NCBI GenBank assembly: GCA_050117315.1
Contig: JASFMY010000006.1
Span: 1-64,000, forward strand
Reading direction: 5' to 3'
DNA from: JANQIV01 sp050117315
Lineage (GTDB): Bacteria; Bacteroidota; Ignavibacteria; Ignavibacteriales; Melioribacteraceae
DNA: 64,000 nt
Position numbers and translations under genes: made by a program. Below the pieces are notes generated by a model. The model did not search any database. It was not told the DNA's origin and saw only the letters and a program-made list of their open reading frames with translations. Below are positions 1 to 7,673 of this stretch, piece after piece. Position 1 is the stretch's first letter; each line of letters starts with the position of its first letter.

Positions 1-149
1 TGCGAAAAAAGGTTATAAACAATAGGTATTATGAGAGATTTAAGGATTTTAGAGATGCTGTATTAGGATTTTTTGAAAATGCTGAGAATATGAAAGAGGA
101 ATTAGAAAAATTTATTGGGACTCAACTACATCTTTTGAAGCATACCTAA
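1..149 (+). mobile_element. 3' end of an IS630-like transposase gene (cut by window start)
   Basis: An open frame enters from the window edge (codons from base 3) and stops at 147-149. Its last 48 residues include NRYYERFKDFRDAVLGFFEN, followed by an acidic/basic helix and a short hydrophobic end. This resembles the C-terminus of IS630-type DDE transposases, which typically end with a Tyr-rich block and then an FF-N segment. The stop is followed within 10 bases by a terminal-repeat-like sequence. The catalytic residues lie outside the window, so family assignment rests on the tail and on the TA-flanked end. Confidence 0.65.
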
Positions 150-156
150 TTGCCCT

Positions 157-180
157 AAAACCAATTTGGCTTGTGTATAG
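157..180 (+). repeat. Right terminal repeat of the IS630-like element
   Basis: The sequence AAAACCAATTTGG followed by CTTGTGTATA begins 8 bases after the transposase stop. A 25-base stretch from 157 recurs identically at 27498-27522, where it forms the right end of a small inverted-repeat element. The shared block ends around a TA dinucleotide, as expected for IS630/Tc1-type elements that insert at TA. I infer that the element ends near 179. Confidence 0.65.
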
Positions 181-893
181 TAACACTTGAAAGAATTATC
201 CCTTATAACAAAGGTCAAAAAATATTCAGGAAAGAATTCTGGCTGGATTTTTTTTGGTATACAATTTTCCAAAGCTATGTGCTTAGTGTTGTTATCTCAC
301 TGCTAATTGAATTTATTGACAACTCAACCCAGTTTTCGAAGTATCAACTGCTTTCATCATGGCCGGTATGGCTGCAAGTTGTATTTTTTGTGGTTACACA
401 TGATTTATATATATATTTATTTCATAAATGGCAGCACAGAAACAAATATTTGTGGAGACTTCATGAAGCTCATCACTCTCCCAAAGAAGTTGACTGGATT
501 GCAGGTTCAAGGTCCCATGCAATTGAAATTTTTATTAACCAAACCATTGAATTTCTTCCTTTGGTTTTACTCGGAGCCGCTCCCGAGGTTGCTATTTATA
601 AAGGTGTAATAAGCGCCGTTTGGGGAATGTGGATCCATGCAAATGTTGATGTACATTCCAGACAGCTTCAAAAAGTTATTAACGGACCCGAGATGCACCG
701 ATGGCACCACTCAACCGGCAAAGGAAGAAATAGAAATTTTGCTACTAAATTTGCTTTCTGGGATTGGGGGTTTGGAACAGCATACTTACCGGCTGAAAAA
801 TGCGAGGAATACGGGTTAAAAACTTTTTTCCCCAGCAATTACTTTTTACAGCTTGCTTATGCATTCAGAAGGTTTAAACGTGCAAAAAGATAA
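171..893 (+). pseudogene. Sterol desaturase / fatty acid hydroxylase family membrane protein, 5' end lost to IS insertion
   Basis: The 240-residue frame carries the histidine clusters of the membrane-bound di-iron hydroxylase superfamily: HDLYIYLFHKWQH (HX3-5H), HEAHH and HRWHH, between hydrophobic segments. Such proteins hydroxylate or desaturate lipids in the inner membrane. The only available start is a TTG inside the IS terminal repeat, and an in-frame stop lies at 156-158. The natural N-terminus, normally one more membrane segment before the LERIIPY-like stretch, is therefore missing. All metal-ligand motifs are intact, so a shortened product could still be made if transcription enters from the IS. 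I rate it as a truncated gene; substrate unknown. Confidence 0.75.
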
Positions 894-1247
894 TAATTAA
901 CCTGTTAAGTGAAAAAAAGCAAAACATATTTAATTTTAGATAAGGGTTTATGATTAAAGAATTTGTTGATAAACTGCAATATAGTCATAGCAGTAATCTT
1001 TGATAAAATGCGAATTCTAAGGCCTCAACGGCATTTATTGTAAAAATGATTTTACGGATTTCTTCGGAATACTTGAATATTCGACATGTTTCTCCCTTCA
1101 TAAAAACTCAAAATTGTTCTATCAGTGCAGAAAGATTTAAATCCGGCACCATCACCAGTCTATAAAATATAAAAATCAACTTCACGATATGTGTTTTTAA
1201 ATAACTTGTGCCTTTTTGAAAATCACATAATGCAAATACAAAAGAAC
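894..1247. other. Intergenic region with an old duplication scar of the foldase gene
   Basis: No gene is visible. On the minus strand, bases ~1050-1105 read MKGETCRIFK followed by YSEEI, matching the junction found again at 3440-3470 and related to the foldase segment at ~5340-5365. Bases 1082-1150 and 1172-1250 are also near-copies of 3450-3527 and 3642-3720. This is therefore a third, most decayed copy of the duplication boundary of the secreted-protein array. Confidence 0.65.
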
Positions 1248-1276
1248 TTGACTTAATTAAAATATTTTTGTAAAAT
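1248..1276 (+). promoter_or_regulatory. Probable sigma70-type promoter of the secreted-protein array
   Basis: TTGACT at 1248-1253 is followed by a 17-base AT-rich spacer and TAAAAT at 1271-1276. This would give a leader of about 175 bases before the first gene. The -35 block is conserved in the duplicated leader at 3714-3719, but there no good -10 lies at 17 bases. This is sequence resemblance only. Confidence 0.45.
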
Positions 1277-1458
1277 TTTAATAAGGATAACTATTATTAT
1301 GCTAAAGAACTAGCCTTTCATTCAAAAGAAATTTTTTTATGTCATTTGATCATCTGCGGGGTAGATGTCGGAATAGTTACTACACTGTAATTTATTGTAA
1401 AAAAGCAGGCCGAATTAATAAGTCTCATTTTATAACAAAAAATCAATAGGAGGTTGTC

Positions 1459-1869
1459 ATGAAAGCCTTAAAGAATTTGATTCTTTCAATATTTCTTGTT
1501 TCCGTTTTTTGTGTAATATCATATGGTCAAACTTGTAGTTGTGTGGCTGAAACAAGCGGAGCATATGATAGTAAGCAAATGGAAAGCGATTATATTCCAC
1601 CCGGAACTGATGTCAGTTGGAGTCTATCTATAACAACCTTTAATGAGGCAACTTATAATTATACATCTGCATTAGCTACTATAATTGGTGCTCCGACTAC
1701 TACAGTTCTTCAGTATAAAAACACAGGAAATTACTATCTCCATACTGATAACAGTAATGGCGTATGGTATAATTGTCCCGTGGATTATGTCTTGTTATTA
1801 TGTAGCGCTCGACAAGGACCACGTGATAGTGGAGGTGGTGCGTATGCTACTGCAAGGGTTTCGTGGTAA
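1459..1869 (+). CDS. Small secreted Cys-containing protein, array member A1
   Basis: This 136-residue protein starts at an ATG 5-6 bases after AGGAGG. It opens with a Sec signal peptide (MKALKNLIL, hydrophobic core, SYGQ cleavage region), so the mature chain is about 112 residues. It has a CSC pair directly after cleavage, two further Cys (in WYNCPVD and LLLCSAR), an aromatic-rich centre (YKNTGNYY) and a Gly-rich end, GGGAYATARVSW, with Trp as the last residue. I do not recognise the family. The Cys spacing suggests disulfides and a compact beta-rich fold (inference). It is most similar to the array member at 3845-4258, and the two share leader sequences. Confidence 0.8.
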   Translation: MKALKNLILSIFLVSVFCVISYGQTCSCVAETSGAYDSKQMESDYIPPGTDVSWSLSITTFNEATYNYTSALATIIGAPTTTVLQYKNTGNYYLHTDNSNGVWYNCPVDYVLLLCSARQGPRDSGGGAYATARVSW

Positions 1870-1894
1870 GGAACACCTGCGATAAAATATTCAA

Positions 1895-1921
1895 GGTGGT
1901 AGAAGAGAAATCTCTCCCACC
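1895..1921 (+). terminator. Intercistronic hairpin, copy 1
   Basis: GGTGGTAGA ... TCTCCCACC forms an imperfect stem-loop in the short gap between array genes. The same design follows every gene of the array. It may act as a partial terminator or an mRNA-end stabiliser; there is no long T-run. Confidence 0.5.
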
Positions 1922-1956
1922 ATTTACAACAAAACGAAATCAAAAAAGGAGGTTTT

Positions 1957-2369
1957 ATGAAAGTTCTAAAGAATTTGATTCTTCAGTATTTCTTGTTTCC
2001 ATCTTTTGTGTTGTATCATATGGAGGCGGTGATTTATGTAGATGTGAGCAGAATGGACCTGGAGAAATAGTTGGCAATGATGCATTATACATTCCTGCCG
2101 GAACTACTTTCGATTGGATAGTGATTATAGTGGGGAATAATGAGATCGCAGAAAGTTATGTGTCCTCATATGCTGCCATAATCGGTCCTGTTTCTCCAAT
2201 TCCCGCCCTTCAGAAAACACAACAGGTACTAGGATACTATAATGATGATGAATATGGGACTGAATACAAGATCACTGGCGGTTATGCGTACCTATATTGT
2301 GGCGCTGAGGTGGGAGAAAACAACGATAATGGAAGTGGAGCATCCGGTGTTGCGCGTATTAGCTGGTAA
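1957..2369 (+). pseudogene. Small secreted protein, array member B1, frameshifted in its signal peptide
   Basis: ATG 1957 follows AGGAGG and begins MKVLKNLIL exactly like its relatives. One T is then missing near 1982-1984 compared with the copies at 1459 and 4338. The rest of the gene, from FLVSIFCVVSYGG to the C-terminal ARISW, lies in another frame that is open to 2369. That downstream frame is well conserved with B2 (CRCEQNGPG, YIPAG, FDW, LYCGAEVGENND). Either the copy is inactivated, or the loss is a sequencing or phase-variation event. The longer open frame from 1863 would replace the signal peptide's charged start and is unlikely to be secreted. Confidence 0.7.
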
Positions 2370-2388
2370 CCAGCAGTAAAATATTCAA

Positions 2389-2415
2389 GGTGGTAGAACA
2401 GAGATATCTACAGCC
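2389..2415 (+). terminator. Intercistronic hairpin, copy 2
   Basis: GGTGGTAGAAC ... ATCTACAGCC is a weakened copy of the array hairpin between B1 and the next gene, with a mismatch in the right arm. Confidence 0.4.
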
Positions 2416-2448
2416 ATTTACAGCTAAACAAAATAAAAAAGAGGTTTT

Positions 2449-2853
2449 ATGAAAGCCGTAAGAAATTTGTTGCTATTAATGTTCCTTGTTTTAATTTTCT
2501 TTAATCTATCATATGGTCAAAGTTGTGATTGTGTGCAAAATTGGAGAGGAGTAGATCATAAAATTATGCAAAGTGATTATGTTCCTTCCGGAACTTATGT
2601 TAATTGGTATCTATGGATATGGACCGTTAGTGAAGTTCCGTCGACAGAGGCCGATGTATGGATAGCTTATCCTGTTGATAAAAGTCTAGTTATAGAAATG
2701 ATGGATATTATACAGGAGCAATGCAAGTCTATCCCTATTATCAATATGATTCAGGCACAACGTATTATGCCGGGAACTATGACCATGATATGTTCAGCAG
2801 TACAGACCGGCAATGGAGGTGCTGCTGATGCGCATGCGGCTGTTTGGTGGTAG
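2449..2853 (+). CDS. Small secreted protein, array member C1 (internally frame-scrambled)
   Basis: This 134-residue frame starts MKAVRNLLL after a GAGG site and has a signal peptide ending SYGQ. CDC follows cleavage, then DYVPSGTYVNWYLW, as in the A-type members. The centre does not resemble the family in this frame. In another frame, about 2683-2785 encodes SYRNDGYYTG and a Tyr/Gly-rich stretch that aligns with YKNTGNYY of A1. The original frame resumes at ICSAVQTGNGG and ends with AAVWW. Two opposite single-base shifts therefore seem to have swapped the middle third while keeping the gene open. Function unknown. Confidence 0.65.
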   Translation: MKAVRNLLLLMFLVLIFFNLSYGQSCDCVQNWRGVDHKIMQSDYVPSGTYVNWYLWIWTVSEVPSTEADVWIAYPVDKSLVIEMMDIIQEQCKSIPIINMIQAQRIMPGTMTMICSAVQTGNGGAADAHAAVWW

Positions 2854-2875
2854 ATAACCAGTTCTAAGATTTTCA

Positions 2876-2904
2876 TGGTGGTAGAAGAGGAATCTCTACC
2901 ACCA
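2876..2904 (+). terminator. Intercistronic hairpin, copy 3 (best formed)
   Basis: TGGTGGTAGA...TCTACCACCA gives an essentially perfect stem about 20 bases after the stop of C1. It sits between this gene and the oppositely oriented foldase remnant, where it could end transcription in either direction. Confidence 0.6.
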
Positions 2905-2954
2905 TGGATTTTCATCTTACATTGAAACGTTCCTTTTAATTTCATATCTACATC

Positions 2955-3469
2955 TTACGGCAATACTATTTTATTTACTCTAATCTGATATTTTTTCTTT
3001 GCTTGAAGAATTTTTTCGTTCTTCATTTTATTGCATTTAATTTTCTTAATGTTCGTAATTATATCATCTCTTACCTCTTCAATCGGTTTTACTATTGTTC
3101 CCGACTCTTTGATCTTTTTTATAACAATAGAGTTACCCGACAATTTTACCGGTAGGGAATATTCACCATCTTTTAGTTTAAAGATTACCCGAAGATGTCT
3201 TTTGAAAATTTGCCGTCATTTCTTGTGAGAGTGACATTACTATCCATTTGTTTTAATCCTGTATATTGAGATGTCTTTTTATTTTCTTGAGGAACATTTT
3301 TCATATCTCTCATCAACTGCATTCTCCCAAAGTATGCATTTCTTTCAGAATCAAAAGTATAAACAGAGATTTCAGCAGTTTCACCGCCGAGATATTCCGC
3401 TTGATTATCCCGATAATACTTTTCAATTTCATCGCGGGATTTGAATATTCGACATGTTTCTCCCTTCAT
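2955..3469 (-). pseudogene. Truncated, frameshifted copy of the PpiC/SurA-like foldase (C-terminal part)
   Basis: Two minus-strand frames (3469-3185 and 3143-2955) match the last ~180 residues of the intact gene at 4853-6595. Shared stretches include AEISVY, RNAYFGRM, NVPQENKKTSQY, TLTRNDGK and the C-terminal KKKYQIRVNKI-LP. A single-base loss near 3185-3195 breaks the frame. Upstream of the DEIE motif the homology stops, and sequence from the array leader is joined on (MKGETCRIFK). The remnant is thus a by-product of tandem duplication with one breakpoint inside the foldase gene. Confidence 0.85.
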
Positions 3470-3844
3470 AAAAACTCAAAATGGTTCTATCAGCGCGGAA
3501 AGATTTAAGTCCGGCACCATCACCATTTTATGTTCTTTCTCAAATCCAGTTGAAATTAACAAATGCTAAATTAAGTAATTTAAATGCCATTACTGATTAT
3601 AAATTTGTACTAGCCGAATTACAAAAACAAATATGGAATACCAAAATGAATTTTACGGTATGTGTTCTTAAATGGCATGCCGTCTTTTTAAATATTACAT
3701 AATATAAAAGAACTTGACTTCATTAAAATATTTTTTAAGCTTTTATATCGAAATAATTGTCACATCGTAACTTCATATTTTAAAAAGCAGGTGCTAATTA
3801 ATAAGTTCTATTTACAACAAACAAAAATCAAAAAGGAGGTTGTC
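3470..3844. other. Duplicated leader region of the second array unit
   Basis: Bases ~3450-3830 are a diverged copy of ~1082-1455: the same GGCACCATCACCA block, the same TTGACT block (3714-3719), and the same AAAAAGCAGG and AATTAATAAGT stretches before the ribosome site. No credible gene is seen in it. It marks the start of the second duplication unit. Confidence 0.7.
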
Positions 3845-4258
3845 ATGAAAGCCTTAAAGAATTTGATTATTTCAATATTTCTTTTTTCTGTTTTTTGTTT
3901 AGTATCATATGGTCAAACAGTTTCGTGTATTTGCGAGGCAAGATATGTTGGAGAAACAGATTTTAAGGAGTGCCCGGTCTATGATATTCCTCTCGGAACT
4001 GTAGTCCAGTGGAGTCTTTATATAAATACTTTTAATGAGATGACTAATAATTATACCTATGCATTCACTTATATACATAATCCCATCAATGAAGTCCTTT
4101 CTTATAAAAACACTGGACATTACTATGAGTATATAGATAGCCGATCAGGTGAAGCGACTGTATCTTGCAGCGGAGAAATATCTCAATACTGTTTAGCTCA
4201 GCAGGGACCAAGAGATGGTGGCGGTGGAGCGTTAGCTAGAACGACTATTTCCTGGTAA
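3845..4258 (+). CDS. Small secreted Cys-containing protein, array member A2
   Basis: ATG 3845 lies 4 bases after AAGGAGG, and the 137-residue product begins MKALKNLII like its relatives; the longer frame from 3791 runs through the ribosome site and is not the gene. It has a signal peptide ending SYGQ, then VSCIC, YDIPLGTVVQWSLY, YKNTGHYY and the C-terminal GGGGALARTTISW. Cys residues also sit in the central SCSGE and SQYCLAQQGPRDGG stretches. It aligns along its whole length with A1. Function unknown; the family looks like exported, disulfide-bonded small proteins under rapid diversification. Confidence 0.8.
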   Translation: MKALKNLIISIFLFSVFCLVSYGQTVSCICEARYVGETDFKECPVYDIPLGTVVQWSLYINTFNEMTNNYTYAFTYIHNPINEVLSYKNTGHYYEYIDSRSGEATVSCSGEISQYCLAQQGPRDGGGGALARTTISW

Positions 4259-4274
4259 CCATGAGTAAATATTC

Positions 4275-4304
4275 ATGCTGGCAGAACTAAAATCTCTACC
4301 ACCA
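4275..4304 (+). terminator. Intercistronic hairpin, copy 4
   Basis: A degenerate copy of the array hairpin (GCTGGCAGA ... TCTACCACC) in the gap between A2 and B2. Confidence 0.4.
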
Positions 4305-4337
4305 TTTACAACAAAACAAAATCAAAAAGGAGGTTTT

Positions 4338-4751
4338 ATGAAAGCCTTAAAGAGTTTGATTCTTTCAATATTTCTTCTTTCCGTTCTTTGTGTAGTATCA
4401 TATGGTGGTGGTGAATCGTGTAGATGTGAGCAGAATGGACCTGGAAGTGTTGCTTGCAGTACGCAAGTTTATATTCCTGCCGGAATTACTTTCGATTGGT
4501 ATCTGAGTGTAGTCGGGCTTAATGAGGTCGCTGGGAGTTATGTGGCCTCATATGCTCTCATATTCGGTCCCTTTTCTCCAATTCCCACCCTTTATCATTT
4601 AGAAACCAGCTATTATTATATTACTGATGAAGGTGAGAGAGATACGGATACAGAATCCACCTCTTTGACGTACTTATATTGTGGCGCTGAGGTGGGAGAA
4701 AACAACGATGGTGGAAGTGGAGCATCTGGTCTTGCGCGTGTTAGCTGGTAA
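4338..4751 (+). CDS. Small secreted Cys-containing protein, array member B2
   Basis: ATG 4338 follows AAGGAGG. The 137-residue product has a signal peptide (MKALKSLIL ... SYGGG) and a mature part starting ESCRCEQNGPG. It continues with YIPAGITFDWYL, a Ser/Thr/Asp-rich loop, LYCGAEVGENND and the C-terminus SGASGLARVSW. It is the intact counterpart of the frameshifted B1 copy. B-type and A-type members share the signal peptide, the CxC pair, the YIP-G-x3-W core and the final Trp, so they are one family. No function can be assigned from sequence alone. Confidence 0.8.
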   Translation: MKALKSLILSIFLLSVLCVVSYGGGESCRCEQNGPGSVACSTQVYIPAGITFDWYLSVVGLNEVAGSYVASYALIFGPFSPIPTLYHLETSYYYITDEGERDTDTESTSLTYLYCGAEVGENNDGGSGASGLARVSW

Positions 4752-4769
4752 CCGGCAGTAAAATATTCA

Positions 4770-4800
4770 TGGTGGTAGAACTAAAAAAACTCTATCACCA
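4770..4800 (+). terminator. Intercistronic hairpin, copy 5
   Basis: TGGTGGTAGA ... CTATCACCA forms a stem between B2 and the convergent foldase gene, so it may serve as a bidirectional terminator. Confidence 0.5.
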
Positions 4801-4852
4801 TTGATTTTAGTCATAACATTGAAACATATCTTTTTAATTTCATCTCTTCATC

Positions 4853-6595
4853 TCACGGCAATAATATTTTATTTACTCTGATTTGATATTTTTTCTTTGC
4901 TTGAAGAATTTTTTCGTTTTTTATTTTATCGCATTTTATTTTCTTAATGTTCGTAATAATATCATCTCTTACCTCTTCAATTGGTTTTACCATTGATCCC
5001 GTCTCTTTGATCTTTTTTATAATAACAAAATCATTCGATAATTTGATCGGCAGTGAATATTGATCATCTTTTAATTTAAAAACTGCACGAATAATATATT
5101 CGGGATATTTGCCGTCATTTCTTGTGAGAGTTATATTACTATCCAATTGTTTTAATCCTATGTATTGAGATGTCTTTTTATTTTCTTGAGGAACATTTTT
5201 CATATCTTTCATCAACTCCATTCTCCCAAAGTATGCATTTCTTTCAGTATCAAAATTATAAACAGAGATTTCAGCAGTGTCACCGCTAAGATATTCGGAT
5301 TGATGCTCCTTATAATACCTTTCAATTTCATCGTCTGATACTTGAATATTCGGCATAAGGTCTCTCGCTTCAAAAAAGCTTAGAATGGTTTTATTTTTAT
5401 AGTTTTTCTTATCTAATTGAAATTTGCTCCTCTTTTTGATTCCCAGGGAATCTGCTAATTGAAGCAGATACTCATCCTGAGCATATGTATAAAGATAATT
5501 TGATAAATCAAAATGATCTGCAAATATAGGGAGCATTGCACTATGAGAATAATGGTTCAAAAAATCTTCAACATTTAAAACCGATTTTACGGAATCTATT
5601 GAATATACCAGTATTGTATCCTTCAGCATATCATTAAATCGTAAATTAAGATTTTCGGTCCGTCTTGATTCGTTAAGGTCATTAAACAATTTGATATCGT
5701 ATTTTTTCATGAATCTATACGTGACGTCTTCATCAACATAAGAACGAACTGCAGAATTTACTTTGTCATGGAATGCATTGCGTAAAGCCGCCTTTTCATT
5801 TTCTTCAAGAATCGTTCGAATCTTTGGCTGTATTTTTTCATAAGGCATTTTCTCCGCGTAGTAAACATCTTTGGCACAATAAACATAAAGACCATTCATC
5901 GTCTCTGTTGGCGGAATGATTTCATCCTTTTTAAGGTTATATATCTTTTCAGCCATGTTTTCCATCCCAAAGTATGGCCATACAAATTCTGTTGTATCAT
6001 ATTTAACCTGCGGATATTCCTTGCAGATGGCGGCTAAAGTGTTGAAATCATCTTTTGTTTCAATTTTCGCATTCGCCTTAAACGTGGAGACAATAGAGAG
6101 TAATGAATCAATATCGGGAAATCTCAAGTACTCTACTTTTACATGTTTGTCTGACCTTTCATATGCAGCCTTTACATCTTGTTCAGAAATGTTGATTTTC
6201 TTCGTAACAAACTCATTATATATCAACCCATAATTTTGTGTTAAAATAATACGCTCCATACTATTCACAGTGTTCAATACATCTTGCCGCATGTCAAAAC
6301 CTTGATTTTTCAACTCAGCCAGTAGATACATCTTATCGATAAACTCTTTTTTCCAATTATTTAAAATTTCTTCTGACGGCTCGACGTTATTAGTATTTGT
6401 ATAATTGTTGACAAACTCTTTCAAGTTCTTTTCATACTCATATTGGGTAATTACGACAGGGGAAATCTCTAAAACGACTTCATTAAAATCATTTTTGCTA
6501 TCTGTTTCTACATCCTGGCAATTAATTTTATTTGGAATGTTTAATATCAGTAATAAAAGAAATAATACTTTAGCAGATAAAAAAAATATTTTCAT
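4853..6595 (-). CDS. PpiC/SurA-like periplasmic peptidyl-prolyl isomerase
   Basis: This 580-residue protein has an N-terminal signal peptide (hydrophobic core to about residue 26, then NCQD) and a SurA-type helical N-region (VVITQYEYEKNLKEF). Two parvulin-like segments follow, around residues 150-260 and 430-545. The second contains DEIERYYKEH and FKLKDDQYSLPIKL, and a basic C-terminus follows. Such proteins assist folding of exported proteins in the periplasm. AGAGAGGACC precedes the start ATG. It faces the array of small secreted proteins, and its C-terminal part has been duplicated together with them, which ties the two genetically. A dedicated foldase role is inference. Confidence 0.75.
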   Translation of the reverse strand: MKIFFLSAKVLFLLLLILNIPNKINCQDVETDSKNDFNEVVLEISPVVITQYEYEKNLKEFVNNYTNTNNVEPSEEILNNWKKEFIDKMYLLAELKNQGFDMRQDVLNTVNSMERIILTQNYGLIYNEFVTKKINISEQDVKAAYERSDKHVKVEYLRFPDIDSLLSIVSTFKANAKIETKDDFNTLAAICKEYPQVKYDTTEFVWPYFGMENMAEKIYNLKKDEIIPPTETMNGLYVYCAKDVYYAEKMPYEKIQPKIRTILEENEKAALRNAFHDKVNSAVRSYVDEDVTYRFMKKYDIKLFNDLNESRRTENLNLRFNDMLKDTILVYSIDSVKSVLNVEDFLNHYSHSAMLPIFADHFDLSNYLYTYAQDEYLLQLADSLGIKKRSKFQLDKKNYKNKTILSFFEARDLMPNIQVSDDEIERYYKEHQSEYLSGDTAEISVYNFDTERNAYFGRMELMKDMKNVPQENKKTSQYIGLKQLDSNITLTRNDGKYPEYIIRAVFKLKDDQYSLPIKLSNDFVIIKKIKETGSMVKPIEEVRDDIITNIKKIKCDKIKNEKILQAKKKYQIRVNKILLP

Positions 6596-6783
6596 AGGTC
6601 CTCTCCAAAAAGATTATAGTTGAGCTGACAAACAAAATACGTTTAATATATTGTTAAGGTAACAACAAAATAAAAACAAGAGCCAATGTTTATAAGAAAC
6701 GAAAATCATTTACAAGGAAACATATTTTCGTTTCAACCTGTACTGTCGTTCAGCAAAAGTTACTCTCTGATTCAGAGGAATGC

Positions 6784-7158
6784 ATGTTTTACGAACTTAT
6801 ATTCTGCAATATAGATGAAGAAATATTTAAAATGTTATACTCAAATAATGATAGTTGCCTGAACGCACCGTCGGCACTATTTTATTTTCAGAACAAATTA
6901 AACGAACACTATTTTAGAACCGACGAAAATTTATTGGAGAAAGTTTCCGATAAACTAATAATAAACCAAATAAAGGAGCTAAAGCTAAAGACAAATATAG
7001 AACTAACAGATTCGTTTTTAGCTACCTCAAATATAAGAGAAATATACAAGGCTACAATAATTAAAACATGGAGAAAAAATGCTAATGAGCTTGGGGGAAG
7101 AAAAAAAGAGTCTCAATTCTTTTTCTTGCTTTTCTCAAATGAAATGGTTGCTTTTTGA
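6784..7158 (+). CDS. Hypothetical protein, 124 residues
   Basis: The frame starts with ATG 6784, 5-6 bases after AGAGGA. The product is soluble, rich in Lys, Asn and Leu, probably helical, and has no signal peptide or motif I recognise. The last ~20 residues (KKESQFFFLLF) look less natural, so the true gene may end in a frameshift or the whole may be a decayed gene. It stands alone between the divergent foldase and a histidine kinase. Confidence 0.35.
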   Translation: MFYELIFCNIDEEIFKMLYSNNDSCLNAPSALFYFQNKLNEHYFRTDENLLEKVSDKLIINQIKELKLKTNIELTDSFLATSNIREIYKATIIKTWRKNANELGGRKKESQFFFLLFSNEMVAF

Positions 7159-7673
7159 AGTTATCTTGTTTTTTTTAAGAGGAACACTCAGACTGATATT
7201 TGAAGAAGTAAACAAATCAATCTTTATATCAATGGAGCTGAGAATACCATTTTAAGAAGCTAAAAATCAAAGCCTTCCTATTCTTCTTTTCTTTTGTAAG
7301 CATAAGAGTAGCAAATAAAGCCATATATGACCGGAAAAGCATGCCTTATATGAGCATTTGCATAAATCTTATATCAAAAATTATCAATTGCCATTACTCC
7401 CCGTCCTATGCCGGGGGCTATATAATAGCGTATATGATAAATCGCCGAAGGTTTAGAGCTCAAATAGAGTGATGAAGCTTCTTTGGAGGAATGGTTTCAA
7501 AACTCATTTCACACAACGGGTAATAGTTACTTTACAATCAGCCCATAATTAGGAGCCTTTATTTTGGGCTAAGTGATTTTGGTTACTCGATATTTCATTT
7601 TTGTTCATAAATTACGATAATATTTATTATAATGTAAATCACAGATACAAATATTATTAATTTTTTTTTGTTG
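7159..7673. other. Intergenic region, no gene seen
   Basis: AT-rich sequence with frequent stops in all frames. A locally GC-rich patch lies near 7395-7425 (CCGTCCTATGCCGGGGGC) without a clear stem. It presumably holds the promoter of the downstream kinase, but I cannot point to one. Confidence 0.4.

Noticed and set aside
2955..3143. Independent small gene matching the foldase C-terminus
   Set aside because: It has no ribosome site and continues, after a one-base shift, the truncated foldase copy in 3185-3469, so it is part of a pseudogene.
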